This document shows positions 24,475 to 35,814 of a DNA stretch of 64,000 nt, piece after piece (the first letter of the stretch is position 1; every line of letters starts with the position of its first letter). Where the stretch lies: NCBI GenBank assembly GCA_964304625.1, contig OZ199838.1, forward strand, positions 2,790,001 through 2,854,000, read 5' to 3'. The stretch comes from Kudoa neothunni. Taxonomy: Eukaryota > Cnidaria. The notes beneath the pieces are model-generated. The model did no database searches. It was given only the letters and a program-made list of their open reading frames with translations, and had not been told where the DNA came from. The position numbers and the translations under genes are program-made.

Positions 24475-25334
24475 TAAAACATCGTGTGGTCCAATGTACC
24501 CCAAAAGTCCTTAGAGCAGTGTTTCCCAACTCTTTTTCTATCAGACCCCTTTTTTCAAAAGTACTGATTATAATTTTTATTTAAACTTCATATCACATTC
24601 GAATTTGAAAGTAATTAATATATACAACTTTATCATTAAAATTAAGATATATTAGATCATAACTGACATAATTTATCGATGAACCTTCAAAATTAATATC
24701 TTTTGTTTTTAAATCCGGCAAAAATAGCAGTATGTGAAATTCGCCGTAATCTAGCCCACATTCAGAAAAACTTTAATATATACAGGTGTTATAAACCCAA
24801 CAAGAAATAATCTAGATAGAAAATTAATAAGTATTCTATTGGATTAAATCAAAAACATGGGAGATCACAATTATAAATGAGACAAAATTGGGATTAAACC
24901 CATTCCGCTTCTATACATGTTAAGACCATTTGAATGTTATTATTTATTTTAATACAATTAATGATTTCTTTTGGTATCGTTTTATGATTTTAATAGTCAC
25001 TTAAAATTAAACGAGATCGAAGTCAAGGTATTTATTTTAAGATGTTCCACCCTGTGCAGTATCTCATCATTATCCATGCCATATAAATGCTCACGATTTT
25101 CCGCGTCCATCAGAGGCATTCATTAGACGTTCAAAATTTTTCCACCCCCCCCCCGTGGAGAAACACTATCTTAGAGGATAATTTTTATTCTTTCTATTTA
25201 TGATTTTCAGAGAATGAACAACATTGAAAGTTAGGAGATTAGATAGAATTTTATGAATTTCTGATTATTACATACATAATACTGGGCAAATTAATTGTGG
25301 TTTGGTGTTGAAAGACCCCAAAATCCTTAGAGGG
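24475..25334. mobile_element. Right-end fragment of a piggyBac-family element
   Basis: The terminus CCTTAGAGGG precedes TTAA at 25335-25338, with GACCCCAAAATCCTTAGAGG just inside. A subterminal copy (ACCCCAAAAGTCCTTAGAG) at about 24497-24516 is split by the hAT MITE at 24517-25168. With the MITE removed, the spacing between subterminal repeat and end resembles the right end of the complete piggyBac (54971-55182). No left end is seen; the fragment abuts the ACTAGC repeat. Confidence 0.6.
24517..25168 (-). mobile_element. hAT-type MITE, copy A
   Basis: Termini CAGTGTTTCCCAAC and (inverted) TAGTGTTTCTCCAC are hAT-like. It is flanked by 8-bp direct repeats CCTTAGAG (24509-24516) and TCTTAGAG (25169-25176), which differ at one base. 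The interior has no open frame. Its inverted right half aligns with copy B at 51244 (for example GAAAATCxTGAGCATTxATxTG and ATGGATAATGxTGAGATA), so both belong to one family. A run of ten C occurs near the right end. Confidence 0.8.
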
Positions 25335-25338
25335 TTAA

Positions 25339-25720
25339 ATGAAATAGGTTCCAAAGGTTTTACATCATCATTAATTTTTCATATGTCTAAGTTTCGTGGG
25401 CAGGTGAATCGCAAAAATTATTCCCTCCAATTAAATGATTAAATCCAACTCCACGATCAACTTTATCCAATTTATTAAATAAATGCGCGCCAAAATTCAC
25501 ACACAGCATATAGCTCTAAATGACTTTGATTTAGCATTAATAATTTTAACAATAAATTTCAATATCTTATAGATAGATTGAAATTGTCAAAGTGGTTTAA
25601 CATCGGTGATCCCTCTTTTTGCGCAGGCGTCGGGTAAAACATACAAAGTTGAGGTCCTATCATTCGAAAGTACGTATTGACCGATTAATTGAACCAAAAA
25701 AAGTCAACACATCTGAATCG
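25339..25720. other. Region upstream of makorin
   Basis: No separate gene. It contains the 5' flank of the makorin gene. Confidence 0.4.
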
Positions 25721-27243
25721 ATGTCAGAAGATCTATGCAGGCAACAGTTTTAATTTATTTTGTTGCCATGGTTACCTGAAAAATACAGATTTTTCCTTCT
25801 TGGTAACTGTAACAAGGGGGAAAATTGTCCATTCAAACACGAACGTCCTCCAGAAATGCCTGTAAAATCTAGATCATATTTTTGTTGTGGTTAACATTTG
25901 ATGACATTACACATAGATATGCGAGTATTTCGCCCAGGGTAGATGCCATTTTGGGGACAAATGTTTGTTCAGACATGAGCCTTCTAATGATAAAGAAAAC
26001 CAAAATATCAAGCGCGTTTCAACAATATCTGATTCCGATCCCACAGGAGATTCCAATGTTATTGTAGTGAACCAAGAAGATATCGACAATTCCAACAAAA
26101 CCAAATCATCAACTGTTGTAAATAATTAATATGTCTACGTTTGTGGTGGTTGATTGTTGTTAAGTTGTGTCCGTTTGCATTAAGCGGATGTTGTCTAAAT
26201 ATTGAAAAGTATTAGATCATGTAAACGTACTAATCTGATCGAAATAAAGATGTCGATATTTGCATGGTTATCCGTGTGACATATGCGGTCGATTGGCATT
26301 GCATCCAACCAATGATGTACAGAGAAAAGGTTTCTATTTTTTCCCCAGTAGGTTTTCCTTAATCCAATCCATTAGAGCACACACGAATGTGTGAGAATAA
26401 ATTTGAGAAAGATATGGAAGAATGTTTCCGACTACAAACGTCATACTTTTATATTTTTCCCGCTGTATACCAATGTATGTTTAGGTCCCGAGAAATTATA
26501 TGTAATATTTGTTTGGAAAATGTTATTCGGGATGACACCACCGACAGCAACACTGATGAGAATGGTGACATTGTTGGTGATGTAATGAAAGCTTTGGCAA
26601 AAGAAAGATTTGGCTTGCTAGGTATGAAAGTCATATTGCTGTTGATTTTAATCAAAGCCTATGATTCATATTGAATTAGAGGGATGCAACCATTCATTTT
26701 GTATTGAATGCATCCGAAATTGGCGTTTCAAAATTGATTCCTCTATTCCTGATAATGTGAAAAGATCGTGCCCAGTTTGTCGAAAATTTTCTGGATTTGT
26801 TGTACCTGTGAGTTTTGCTAGCTGGGATGATTGAACTTAGTTGCTTGATAGAGTTTTGTATGGCCTGAAAACGACCAAGTTAAACACCAAATTGTAGACG
26901 CCTTCAAAGAGAAAGTCTCCAAAATTCCCTGTAAATATTTCAATCAAGGTGCCTCATCTTGTCCATTTGGAAACAGTTGCTTCTATAAACATGGTAAGTT
27001 TCCAACTATGATCGCATATAGTTTATTTTATGCTATTATTTCTTATTTGAAAATCAAAATAGCTTTCCCAGATGGAACATTGGCGGATCGTAACAAACCT
27101 CTATCTGTTTTTTACGATGAAGATGGTCAAATGATCAATCTGCAATCAATAACGTAATTTTTCTTTTATGATGTTTTCGACTAATTTTACACACCTCTAT
27201 TTTTAGAATTTCAGATCTTATTGACGATTTTGAAAATCTTTGA
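25721..27243 (+). CDS. MKRN1: Makorin-type RING E3 ubiquitin ligase
   Basis: RNA-binding RING ubiquitin ligase. The start at 25721 (MSEDLC) joins, over a 48-nt intron (25741-25788) with a GC donor, to RFFLLGNC, which gives an exact C-x7-C-x5-C-x3-H finger. A second finger, CEYFAQGRCHFGDKCLFRH, starts exon 3 after a 55-nt intron. A third begins CPFALSG and continues CRYLHGYPCDICGRLALHPT, the makorin-type Cys-His motif. The C3HC4 RING follows: ICNICLENV, EGCNHSFCIECIRNW, SCPVCRKF. A last CCCH finger (CKYFNQGASSCPFGNSCFYKH) and AFPDGTLADR precede the stop at 27241-27243. Domain order is exactly that of makorins; the C-terminal tail is shorter than in vertebrate MKRN1. Which vertebrate paralogue it matches cannot be told, so the symbol is generic. 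The frame is clean. Confidence 0.93.
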
Positions 27244-27893
27244 TTACAATTTTTTAAAATAATTGTTGGTTTATTTTTTCATCGCATGGATCTCGAATTA
27301 AATTTAGAATGAAAATTATTTTGCGTTTATAAATTTATTGGAATACAATTCGGCCACAATAATTGCTTGATGCTTACTAAAATATGTTGATTATATTAAT
27401 ATTGTTTTTTAAAGGACAGATTTATCAAGCTTATGTTTATGTGCAGGAGTTAGGAATGATTGATTGATTGATGTTGGTAGAAATCAATTAATTCGAAGGT
27501 TAATAATCGCAATTATTGATTGCGATTATTAACATTTTTCTAGAGGTATATTTTCATAACTCTGTGTTAATATTCGGAATCGAAACAAAATTTAACTCAA
27601 TATTTTTTAGTCAATGAAATGTTCAACATTAGAAAGTTTTAGATTAGAGATATTAATCAAAACCCAGTTGATTAAAAATAATTGTAGCTAGATTCTTCCA
27701 TATCAAATCTATCAGCCTTTAATATTAAAAATCGAAATAAAAATTGTTAATAACTATAATTTCGTTATAATCATTACTTGCTTAACACAATTATAAGTAT
27801 TTTTCTCTAAAAACAAATAAATATTTCATGAATCCTAAAATTAAACTGATACAATAAGACAAAGCGTTAGATTGTACAAAAAACCTTATTAAC
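27244..27893. other. Makorin 3' flank and intergenic sequence
   Basis: AT-rich, no gene. It includes a perfect hairpin at 27499-27533. Confidence 0.4.
27499..27533. repeat. Perfect 15-bp stem hairpin
   Basis: GTTAATAATCGCAAT, a 5-nt loop (TATTG), then the exact complement ATTGCGATTATTAAC. It lies about 255 bp after the makorin stop. Role unknown; it could be a transcript-end structure or part of a small repeat. Confidence 0.7.
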
Positions 27894-27897
27894 TTAA

Positions 27898-29045
27898 CCC
27901 TCCTGGGACCATGTGGGGTCTTTCGAGGCCACATTTTCGTAAATCTGGGTTTTTACCTATCAGAACTCTAAAGTCTAGCTTATAAGTTCGTGTAATCTCC
28001 TGTAATTATACAAATTTTGTTTATATTGACTTTTATAAAAAGATACGTTATATATTCTGGTAAAAATGGGTTCAGTGGGTCGGGGGTTTGCTAACTCGCC
28101 TTAAAAATCATTTTTTAGCGTAATATCAATGGTTACCTTATTATATAGCAATAAAATAACTATAGTGGCATGAATAAATAAAACATATAAGAAGAACGTT
28201 ATAGTTTTTATTTCCCTCATGTTGTTTAAAAAGATTCCGATTCTTTCAAAGGATAGTTAAGGGATTCATGGTAATTCTTACCAAAACCTGCTATTTTCTA
28301 ATAATTAAGGGTGGCATTATATTGGTGATATTTGTTTATAATATTCGTTAATGTTTATCATTTATTAAAATATGATGCGCCAGTGTGCCATAGAACGCCA
28401 CACATATTTTCGTTTTATCTTTAGTATATTCAAAATGGATTAAATCATGCAATTTCGATTCATCTTTAAATATTTAATTAGGATGGAGCAAAAGTAATTG
28501 AATGAAGAAATGAATAACTAATTTCTGGAAAATATAACTTAATAGGAAAATTTCACAAATAAATACTAATTAAAACTTTGACCATAAAATTCATTTTTAT
28601 TCCGTTCAGTGAATTGGATCAAATATAGTCCACCAATCACCAATCACCATTCAAGGTGGAGATTATCGAGGTCAACTGTATGTGTAACCCACGGGATGCG
28701 ATGCCGTTTGTTTTATTATTCGTGAAAGAAATAACTGAGAAGCATTTATTCTATTTCCTACCGATCGAAACGGATTTGAAATAGTTGTGTCTATCTTATA
28801 ACTTAACGATAAGATGGACTGTAGGAGATTATATAGGTAACGCTTATTGAAATGTTCTTGAATTTTTATATTGATTCACTTATTAATTTCATTATTCGGA
28901 TACTATTTTTAATAGTCATAAATATACGCTTTGTAAATATAAAAAATTATGAGAAAATACAATCATTATCATTGAAAACGTCTGTGGTACCTTGGGTACT
29001 CTCATGGTTACACGCGTAAGTCTCTTGAGCACAGTCCTTCGAGGG
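27898..29045. mobile_element. Non-autonomous piggyBac-type element (1.15 kb)
   Basis: Lies between two TTAA sites (27894-27897 and 29046-29049). The ends are CCCTCctggGACC and, inverted, CCCTCgaagGACT. A subterminal palindrome, GTGGGGTCTTTCGAGGCCAC, follows the left end. No transposase coding sequence is seen. The right TTAA is also the left target site of the next element. Confidence 0.65.
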
Positions 29046-29049
29046 TTAA

Positions 29050-29834
29050 CCCCAATAAATGACCTTGGGCCCTATGATCCCACCTGAGTAATAAATTGAG
29101 CATAATTCATTCAAAAAATGTTTTTTAAGTAAATTATCAAAATTTTATTTTACATCTAGCTGTAAATTTTCAATGGATTCGACATTTTTTATTTTAAGTC
29201 CATGTTCGGCCAAAAAAGGATTATGAAAATAGGTATATGCTTTATTTTATTGAAATGTTAATCTCACAAATTTCGCAGATCAATTATCTGCTGACAAATT
29301 ATTCAAATGACCGATTTTATGTCATTTTTTGTGTCTTTTCAAAGAAGTCTGGGATATTTTAAGGATAAACCTAATCGTCTAATACAATTTTTAATGAATT
29401 TATTCGCTTCTTCGATTGTAAACCAATAGAAGAGAGAGAGAGAGCTGAAGATCAAAAAATTAGATGCTAAGCGTTCTCTTGAAGCAGTTAGATTTAAATT
29501 CAATGAGAATAATTCATCATTTATGGAAGCTAACAATATAAATGATCGTAAACAATGTAGTTTATGCCCTGCACACATCATAAGGGGAAAACAAGTATGC
29601 CATGTGTGTAGCAACATTATGTGTAACAAGCATTTAATAAAAACATTTACCTGTTTGATTGTCCTCAAAAATAAATTTTTTATTGCATATCACATTTTTT
29701 ATCGCGCGATAACTAATTATACTAAGCCAATACAGCTTAAAACATAATCCAATAAAGGATGGATATTAATAGGGGTAGGCTCGTCGAGCCAAGGTTACCT
29801 AAATCGGGAGCGCCAGAAGGTCACCTACTAAGGG
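29050..29834 (+). mobile_element. piggyBac-type remnant with transposase C-terminus
   Basis: The left end CCCCAATAAATGACCTT follows TTAA at 29046-29049. The right end, inverted, reads CCCTTAGTAGGTGACCTT and precedes TTGA at 29835-29838 (a mutated TTAA). It contains a plus-strand transposase C-terminus. The 785-bp length shows a large internal deletion. Confidence 0.6.
29455..29745 (+). pseudogene. piggyBac transposase C-terminal Cys-rich finger
   Basis: Reads LDAKRSLEAVRFKFNE, then the cysteine-rich end CSLCPAHIIRGKQVCHVC and CNKHLIKTFTC. The C-x2-C ... C-x2-C ... C-x2-H pattern is that of piggyBac C-terminal domains. The catalytic DDD core is absent. Upstream the frame is interrupted within a few hundred bases. 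Confidence 0.65.
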
Positions 29835-29838
29835 TTGA

Positions 29839-31040
29839 TGTCAATTATTTTAACAAAATCGCCTGCAATAAACGATCAATCATTTTTATCTTAGTTATAA
29901 GAATGAATATGTTCATAAATTATTTTTACTATGTTTAATGTTAATTAATCAAGGATATAATTGATTTTGTCTTACTTTATTGTCTATCATAGAAAAATAA
30001 AATATAAAATCGAGATAAAAAAAGTGAGAAAAATAATAATAAATGATACAATAATACTACCGTAATATAATAAAGATAAGAGTAAACAAAAATAATTCAA
30101 ATATGTGAATTTTGCACTAGATACGAAAACTCATTGCTTGATCCATATGAAGTCTAGAAACAAAATATATTTACTCTATAGTTAGGAGAATATCTTTTAT
30201 TTATGAGATACCTTTTGGAGAGTTACGACAAATGGATGTAGATTACAGTTTAAATAAATTTGAAAATCAGCAAATTATAAATCATTATAGATACGATGCT
30301 ACAAAATTTAAATCAAAATTAAATGAATTCAACGATAATAACAATTATAATAAGAAATAATATTGATTAAAATGTGTTAATTACAATTAATTTTTTTCCA
30401 ACTGGTTGGTGAATGGCGCCGCATAAATAGTTACTAATCACTCGTAATCGCATTCGAATATTCAGATAATTCAAAAGTGGATTCGAGATATATGTAGGAG
30501 TGTTTCAAATCATTATTATCATTAGGTTAAGCAGTGTTTTCCGAATGAGATCAGATTGATCTTGTGCTAAAAGTGGTAAATTATCATCTTGGTTTTTTTA
30601 ATCGAGAAATTTTGCTATTATTATTTATGCATTACAGTCTATCAATTTTGTAGCATATTTAATTTTTATTTATAATTGAGTAGCTATCTATAATGCATGA
30701 ATCATGAATAAGATACCCTCTTATAATTTTTGGAAAACCAAAGCAAAATGTATCCGGGGGTATGATATTGTTAATAAGTACTTTATAATTAATCAATAAA
30801 TTTTTATTATACCAATTTATAAAAAAATTTTGGACGATAAATAAATTTACAACGAAATAATTAAAACAGAATAACTGTATAATAATTAATCTTATTGATA
30901 TAAATTAGGTTTTCATCTAATATTATTTTTATAAGGGAATTATGTTTCAAATTTTCCAGATTTTTTCACACATTTATTCTCCTGTCACCGTTTATTAGTT
31001 TGTGGTGTTCTGACCAATCAGGCCACCGCTATGATGTTTC
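29839..31040. other. AT-rich intergenic region
   Basis: No supported feature; very AT-rich, with A/T runs. Confidence 0.4.
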
Positions 31041-31367
31041 ATGCATCACAAAAGTTCATATATAATCTCTAACCTTATCTTTTCTACGTTTTATAGAGAT
31101 TTATTCCATTTAACATCTACGTTTCAGAGGGTCGTCTTCTCAAACAACATCCCCTTCAGTTCTGGCGGCGTTAGCTTTGTGAAAATAATAAATTGTTTAC
31201 ATTTAAAACGTCCTCTTGGATTCAAACAACGAATTTTAACCTCCTATTTGGATCAATCTATGCCTGCAGCTCTATCCAATATAATAGATGAATTACATTA
31301 TAACTACAGTTTACATCATAAAATAGGAGACACGACGTATTACCTGCAACGAGACTTGAACTTATAA
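31041..31367 (+). CDS. Hypothetical protein
   Basis: An open stretch of 108 codons with mixed composition (FQRVVFSNNIPFSSGGVSF, LHLKRPLGFKQR, SMPAALSNIIDELHYNYS, IGDTTYYLQRDLNL). Its base composition is richer in G+C than the flanks, which favours real coding. The first ATG may not be the true start, since possible splice acceptors lie at 31094 and 31126. I do not recognise the family. Confidence 0.35.
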   Translation: MHHKSSYIISNLIFSTFYRDLFHLTSTFQRVVFSNNIPFSSGGVSFVKIINCLHLKRPLGFKQRILTSYLDQSMPAALSNIIDELHYNYSLHHKIGDTTYYLQRDLNL

Positions 31368-32365
31368 CCTCAAGACTCAGTCAGTATCTAAAACATAAAC
31401 GTATTTTTTCATTGTATTTGGAATAAATTGTTCATTTTAAAAAAAAGGCATAACATATTCGAACATATCGATTTTTAAGTCTAACACTGGATAAAATGTC
31501 GATAAAACGACAAATATTACATCAAACTTATTTTAAAAATATGATCAAATGTGAATACAATCAGATTTATCTAAGAATTAATTTACAGCGTTCCTCGTCA
31601 TAAATTTTACTTTTAATTTCAAAACTTAGAAAGAGGAATAATTGCAATAAACATAGCAATATTCTAGAATCTTTATATAATATTTCTCAAATATAATATT
31701 AAATTGATATTATAATTTTAAATCTTGAACATCAATTTAGAATAATGAATACACATAATAGGGAATTTGATCCCTGGAAGAACAAATCTTTCACTTCATA
31801 TTAGTTATATGTTCTTTTGATTATTTCAATGAATAAATTAGATAAATAGTAAGTGAGCCAAGTCATATTAAAACATTATGATAAACGATTGATTTCATAT
31901 TGGTTCAACCACAATTACCTTGGAAGGATTCGGTAAATATACCTGGCATAATTATGACGTATATTGATGTGGTAAAATTTTTCCAACTATTGCTATCTTA
32001 TATAATTTTAAAATTAGAGATGACATTATTTTCATGTAAATAATTAGTTTTTAAAACGAAAAATAATATTTCGACATTCTCAAATAATAGATAATTGAGC
32101 TCACTTACCATAGAAAATTCCCCTCCTCCCGCCTGATAACAATCTTTAATTGAGCTCATCGTTCAAATTCAAAATTAAATTTTCACCATATCAATTTATT
32201 GTTAAATTATTTTTAATTTATATGGTGAATGCAACAATTAAGCTGAGAAACATGTTTACTCCAATTATCAACTCAATAAACGCGAGAAAACATTTATGTT
32301 GTTTTTCGTTGTTTCACCAATCTTTAGGTGGTAAAACCGAGAAACTCTAACGAATTAAGTTAAAT
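31368..32365. other. AT-rich intergenic region
   Basis: No supported gene. A 66-codon plus-strand frame at 32150-32350 lacks any recognisable feature and is not called. Confidence 0.4.
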
Positions 32366-33301
32366 ATGAACTTCGCATATGTTTCAGTATTTCTGCTACA
32401 GTTGTTCGCCCAGACATTATTAGATAGCAGCCCTAACCAAACTATAGATGACCTTGTTACCCGCTGCACGCCCTCAGGTCCAATGTCTATCTATCAAGTA
32501 AAAAACAAATTCTAATGAGGAAATATATATAAAATCCGTTCTATCAAGTTTAATATGACAACACTGGAGGGAGATTACATTCCTTTGAGCAGATTTAAAA
32601 ATATGATAGTACTTGTTGTGAACGTTGCTTCGTTTTGTGTGTAAGCTTTATCGAATAATAACAGAAAGTAAACTTAACCTTACTGATTTTATACACATGT
32701 AGATTTACTTACCAATACATACAATTAAATGAACTAATGAAACAATATGGGCCATCTAATCAAGATTACTTTTTGTTAAACGAATCAGAGATCGCAAAAA
32801 ACGAATCTGAATTTAACAACTGCCGTCTACAAATACTAGGATTTCCCAACAACCAATTTAAACGAAGGGAACCTGGCTACAATTTCGAAATCAAAAACTG
32901 TTTATACTACGTCCGTCCGGGAAACAGTTTTGTGCCGGCATTCCCACTTTCTCTCAAGATAGATGTGAACGGAGAGGATCAGATTCCTCTTTATGGTTAT
33001 TTAAAAGTAGTTAAATTTCCACAGTGTTTCCATTAGTCCATGTAAATTTGATTAATAAAATTAATATGAACAGGAAAACTGCTCGACAAATTCCAACCTC
33101 GCGAACGAAAGTTGTTCCCTCTGGAGTCCTATTAGAAATAATGACATCGCTCGGAACTTTGAAAAAATTCTTGTGGATCATCGTGGCCATCCAACATACA
33201 GATTTCAATCAATGATGGACCCACTTCAACTCACCGGCCACATTGAAAAATTAATCAAAACGTATCATGCAATCTTGCTAATTCAACAAACAATTGTATA
33301 A
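32366..33301 (+). CDS. Secreted glutathione peroxidase (Cys form, GPX3/5/6-like)
   Basis: Thiol peroxidase that reduces hydroperoxides, here with a likely signal peptide (MNFAYVSVFLLQLFAQTLL) for secretion. Exons are 32366-32497, 32549-32640, 32703-33006 and 33074-33301; introns are 51, 62 and 67 nt, all GT-AG, and the frame is clean. The family order is intact: IYQFNMTTLEG, VLVVNVASFC (peroxidatic Cys where many animal enzymes have Sec), QYIQLNELMKQYG, LGFPNNQFKRREPG, YVRPGNSFVPAFPL, KIDVNGEDQIPLYGYLK, SLWSPIRNNDIARNFEKILV. Of the catalytic tetrad, Cys, Gln and Asn are present, but Trp of WNFEK is Arg (CGG at the codon near 33150). The FPCNQF cysteine is Asn. So activity may be altered. It is tail to tail with SGT1 on the other strand. 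Confidence 0.92.
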
Positions 33302-33473
33302 TCATGTTAATATATAATATTTTGATGAATAGATGTAAAGACGAACTCAATAAAAACAATCTTTTCGGTACAATCGACCTTAACAACACCAAATACGAAC
33401 ATTATTTGCCATCGAAAACGCATTAGGAAATAAAAATATTTTAATAATTTTCATAGTGACTATATAATTTTTG

Positions 33474-34454
33474 TTATGGAGATTTTTTAATATCCACACC
33501 ATCGGGAGGTTTGGCTTCAACCTTGCCATCTTTAACCCTGGTCCCAGTTGGTGGTTAGAACAGTGCCACATGATTCTTGAAAACTTTTCATCATAGCACG
33601 TTTGGTGTTATCAGAACTGTTAGAGTAGAGTTTTTGAAAGAAACTGTTAAGCGCTGCATCACCAGTTAACTCTTTTTTCTTCTTCATCTTCAAAATCTTT
33701 GATCAATTTATCCCAATCAACTATCTTAGTGTATTTATTTTGGGTGGTTGTTTGAGTTTGAGGTGTGATTGATTCGGCAGGCGAGTCTGTTTGGTCGTCT
33801 GTTTTGTTTTCAGAATCAGTGGGTGTAGCATCTTCTGTTGGTTCAGAAATTGTGCTTGTCTCGGTGATTTCTTTTAATGCCGAATCGTTCGATGCTACAA
33901 TAGAGTTTATTTTCTCAGTCTTTTCATCTTATATTTAAACTTTAAATTAAATCCAACACATAACACTTTACCCAAAGATTTTATTTCTCTTAGAACTTTG
34001 TTGGAATTTGAAAATTGTTCAGTTTTGTGATAGGCTAATCTAAAATCCAATCGCAAATTCGATATAAAAAGCAGTAATACAAGTATAAAAATCACCCCAT
34101 TTGATATTTAGCCCAATCAATACTATATTTAAGTTGAATCATTGTTTTGGCATATTTTTATCACCTCTAAATTAGTTAGATTGGCCAAGAAAATGAGCAC
34201 ACACTACCAACCTGTCCAATAATTACACTTTTTGCTACATTTAACCATCTTCCTTAAGTAGGTCTCATTTTTTGGTCCCACCATTAGCAGTGTATGAAGT
34301 TTCTAAGCCATACCGTTAAAATATGCGATAGAATCACCAACTAACATCATATGCTTCATCCCATTTACTCTGCTTTAACAACAGCTCAACCTCACTAAGC
34401 TCATTTGTTTTATAATTTAAAAACAGTTCAATACTTGAACATTTCCTCCTCCAT
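33474..34454 (-). CDS. SUGT1: SGT1/SUGT1-like Hsp90 co-chaperone lacking the CS domain
   Basis: SGT1 couples Hsp90 to SCF ligases and kinetochore assembly. The start at 34454 (MEEEMF) joins over a 40-nt intron to [17 protein letters not shown], then [20 protein letters not shown] and [20 protein letters not shown], a TPR array like the SGT1 N-terminus. The C-terminus is a clear SGS domain: [55 protein letters not shown], then [15 protein letters not shown]. Between them lie only about 60 residues rich in Ser, Thr, Glu and Asp; the beta-sandwich CS domain that binds Hsp90 is not visible. Two frame changes, in an A6 run near 33692 and a GGG run near 33543, are each removed by one base fewer, so they look like sequence errors. 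The TPR exon around 34190-34250 is not fully resolved. Confidence 0.85.
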
Positions 34455-35814
34455 AACCAACTTTATTATACGTTTAAGTTCGCATCTATTCGTCAATGTT
34501 CGTTTACTAATAAGTTAAATTTACTTTTACTTTCCAGGGTAATAATTGTTCGAAAAACATAATTTAACGTAAAAATTTACAATATATTTAATTGGACGAT
34601 TTTTTAACTTTAAAAACTACGAATAAAAATATTTATCTTATTAATTTTTTTTTCCTCTGACATTAAATTTTATTAGTTAAGTCAATTTAGTGTATACTAA
34701 TAAATCAAATTTAACTAAAAGTTAAAATGAGGTATTTCATATTTTAAGGAAAAAAAATAAAATAATAATTTTACTTTTATTTAATGAAATTTAATTTAAC
34801 GAAATTTAATTTAACGAAATTTATTGAAATTTAATGCAGCTTTTGTTAACTAGATGGTCGCGTGAGTGATTTCAATAAAATCTGAATCCAATTTTATCAT
34901 CAAACATTCATTATAATTAAGTATTTTTTAACATTAGTGTAATTACTAAAATTTCCTACAAATATTTTTTTATGTTACCGACTAGGCAGTTAGAATGATT
35001 ACTCCTTTGCTTTAACTCGTTATATAACACGCACAATAATTGATAATAATATAGATTTTATGTAGAAAAGATATTTTGATTGTTATAAGAGCATTTTTCC
35101 TCGGTTTTACTTTTAAACATTCACACATGTATATATAATAATTGAACAAGTTTCAATGAATATTTTATTTTAAAATGTTATGCATCATTGTCTATACTTT
35201 GTTAAAATTTTAATAATTTCTAAAGAAACTACTGGAAGGATTTCATATTTGTTAATTTTATGTTTTAATACCAAAAATAACTCATGTCTTAGTGATTAAA
35301 ATTTTTTATTAAATACTTTAGAATAAACCCATTATATAATTAATTAACATAATAAATATTTTAATAAAAAGGGAGATATTAGATAAATAAAATTAACCTT
35401 TTCATCCCCAAATTTTTCTTTTGTATCGAGAATTTTTTTGAATTAAACCAATACTAAAATTATGTACAATTTGAATTTTAGTTTTATTACAATAAATAAT
35501 TTTAAATCTTTTTTAATCTTTCCACTAAAATGAACAATGGGAACGAAAGGGTTAAAATATTTATATGCGTATTTGGATTATGCATTAAAACAAAATGGGG
35601 TCCGTAAGAAGGAAAGCCTAATAAACACTAGATTATATAATAAGTATTTTGTGGAGCAATTTTCATGACGACCTACTTTCCTTATTCTTGCGCATGCGTA
35701 ATTTGCCTGCCACCACCGACAAAAATCCTCAAATTTTTTGTCTCACATAACATTAATCAAATTGAAAGTTTTTATTTAAAATAAAAGACAGTGTCTCATC
35801 TCGAATTGAAAAAG
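34455..35814. other. AT-rich intergenic region
   Basis: No gene is seen. It contains a short tandem repeat at 34786-34835. Confidence 0.4.
34786..34835. repeat. Short tandem repeat, 15-bp unit
   Basis: Two exact copies of GAAATTTAATTTAAC (34786-34800, 34801-34815) are followed by a partial, diverged copy. Confidence 0.8.

Noticed and set aside
34786-34835. Satellite array
   Set aside because: Only two full 15-bp units; too short to be more than a local duplication.
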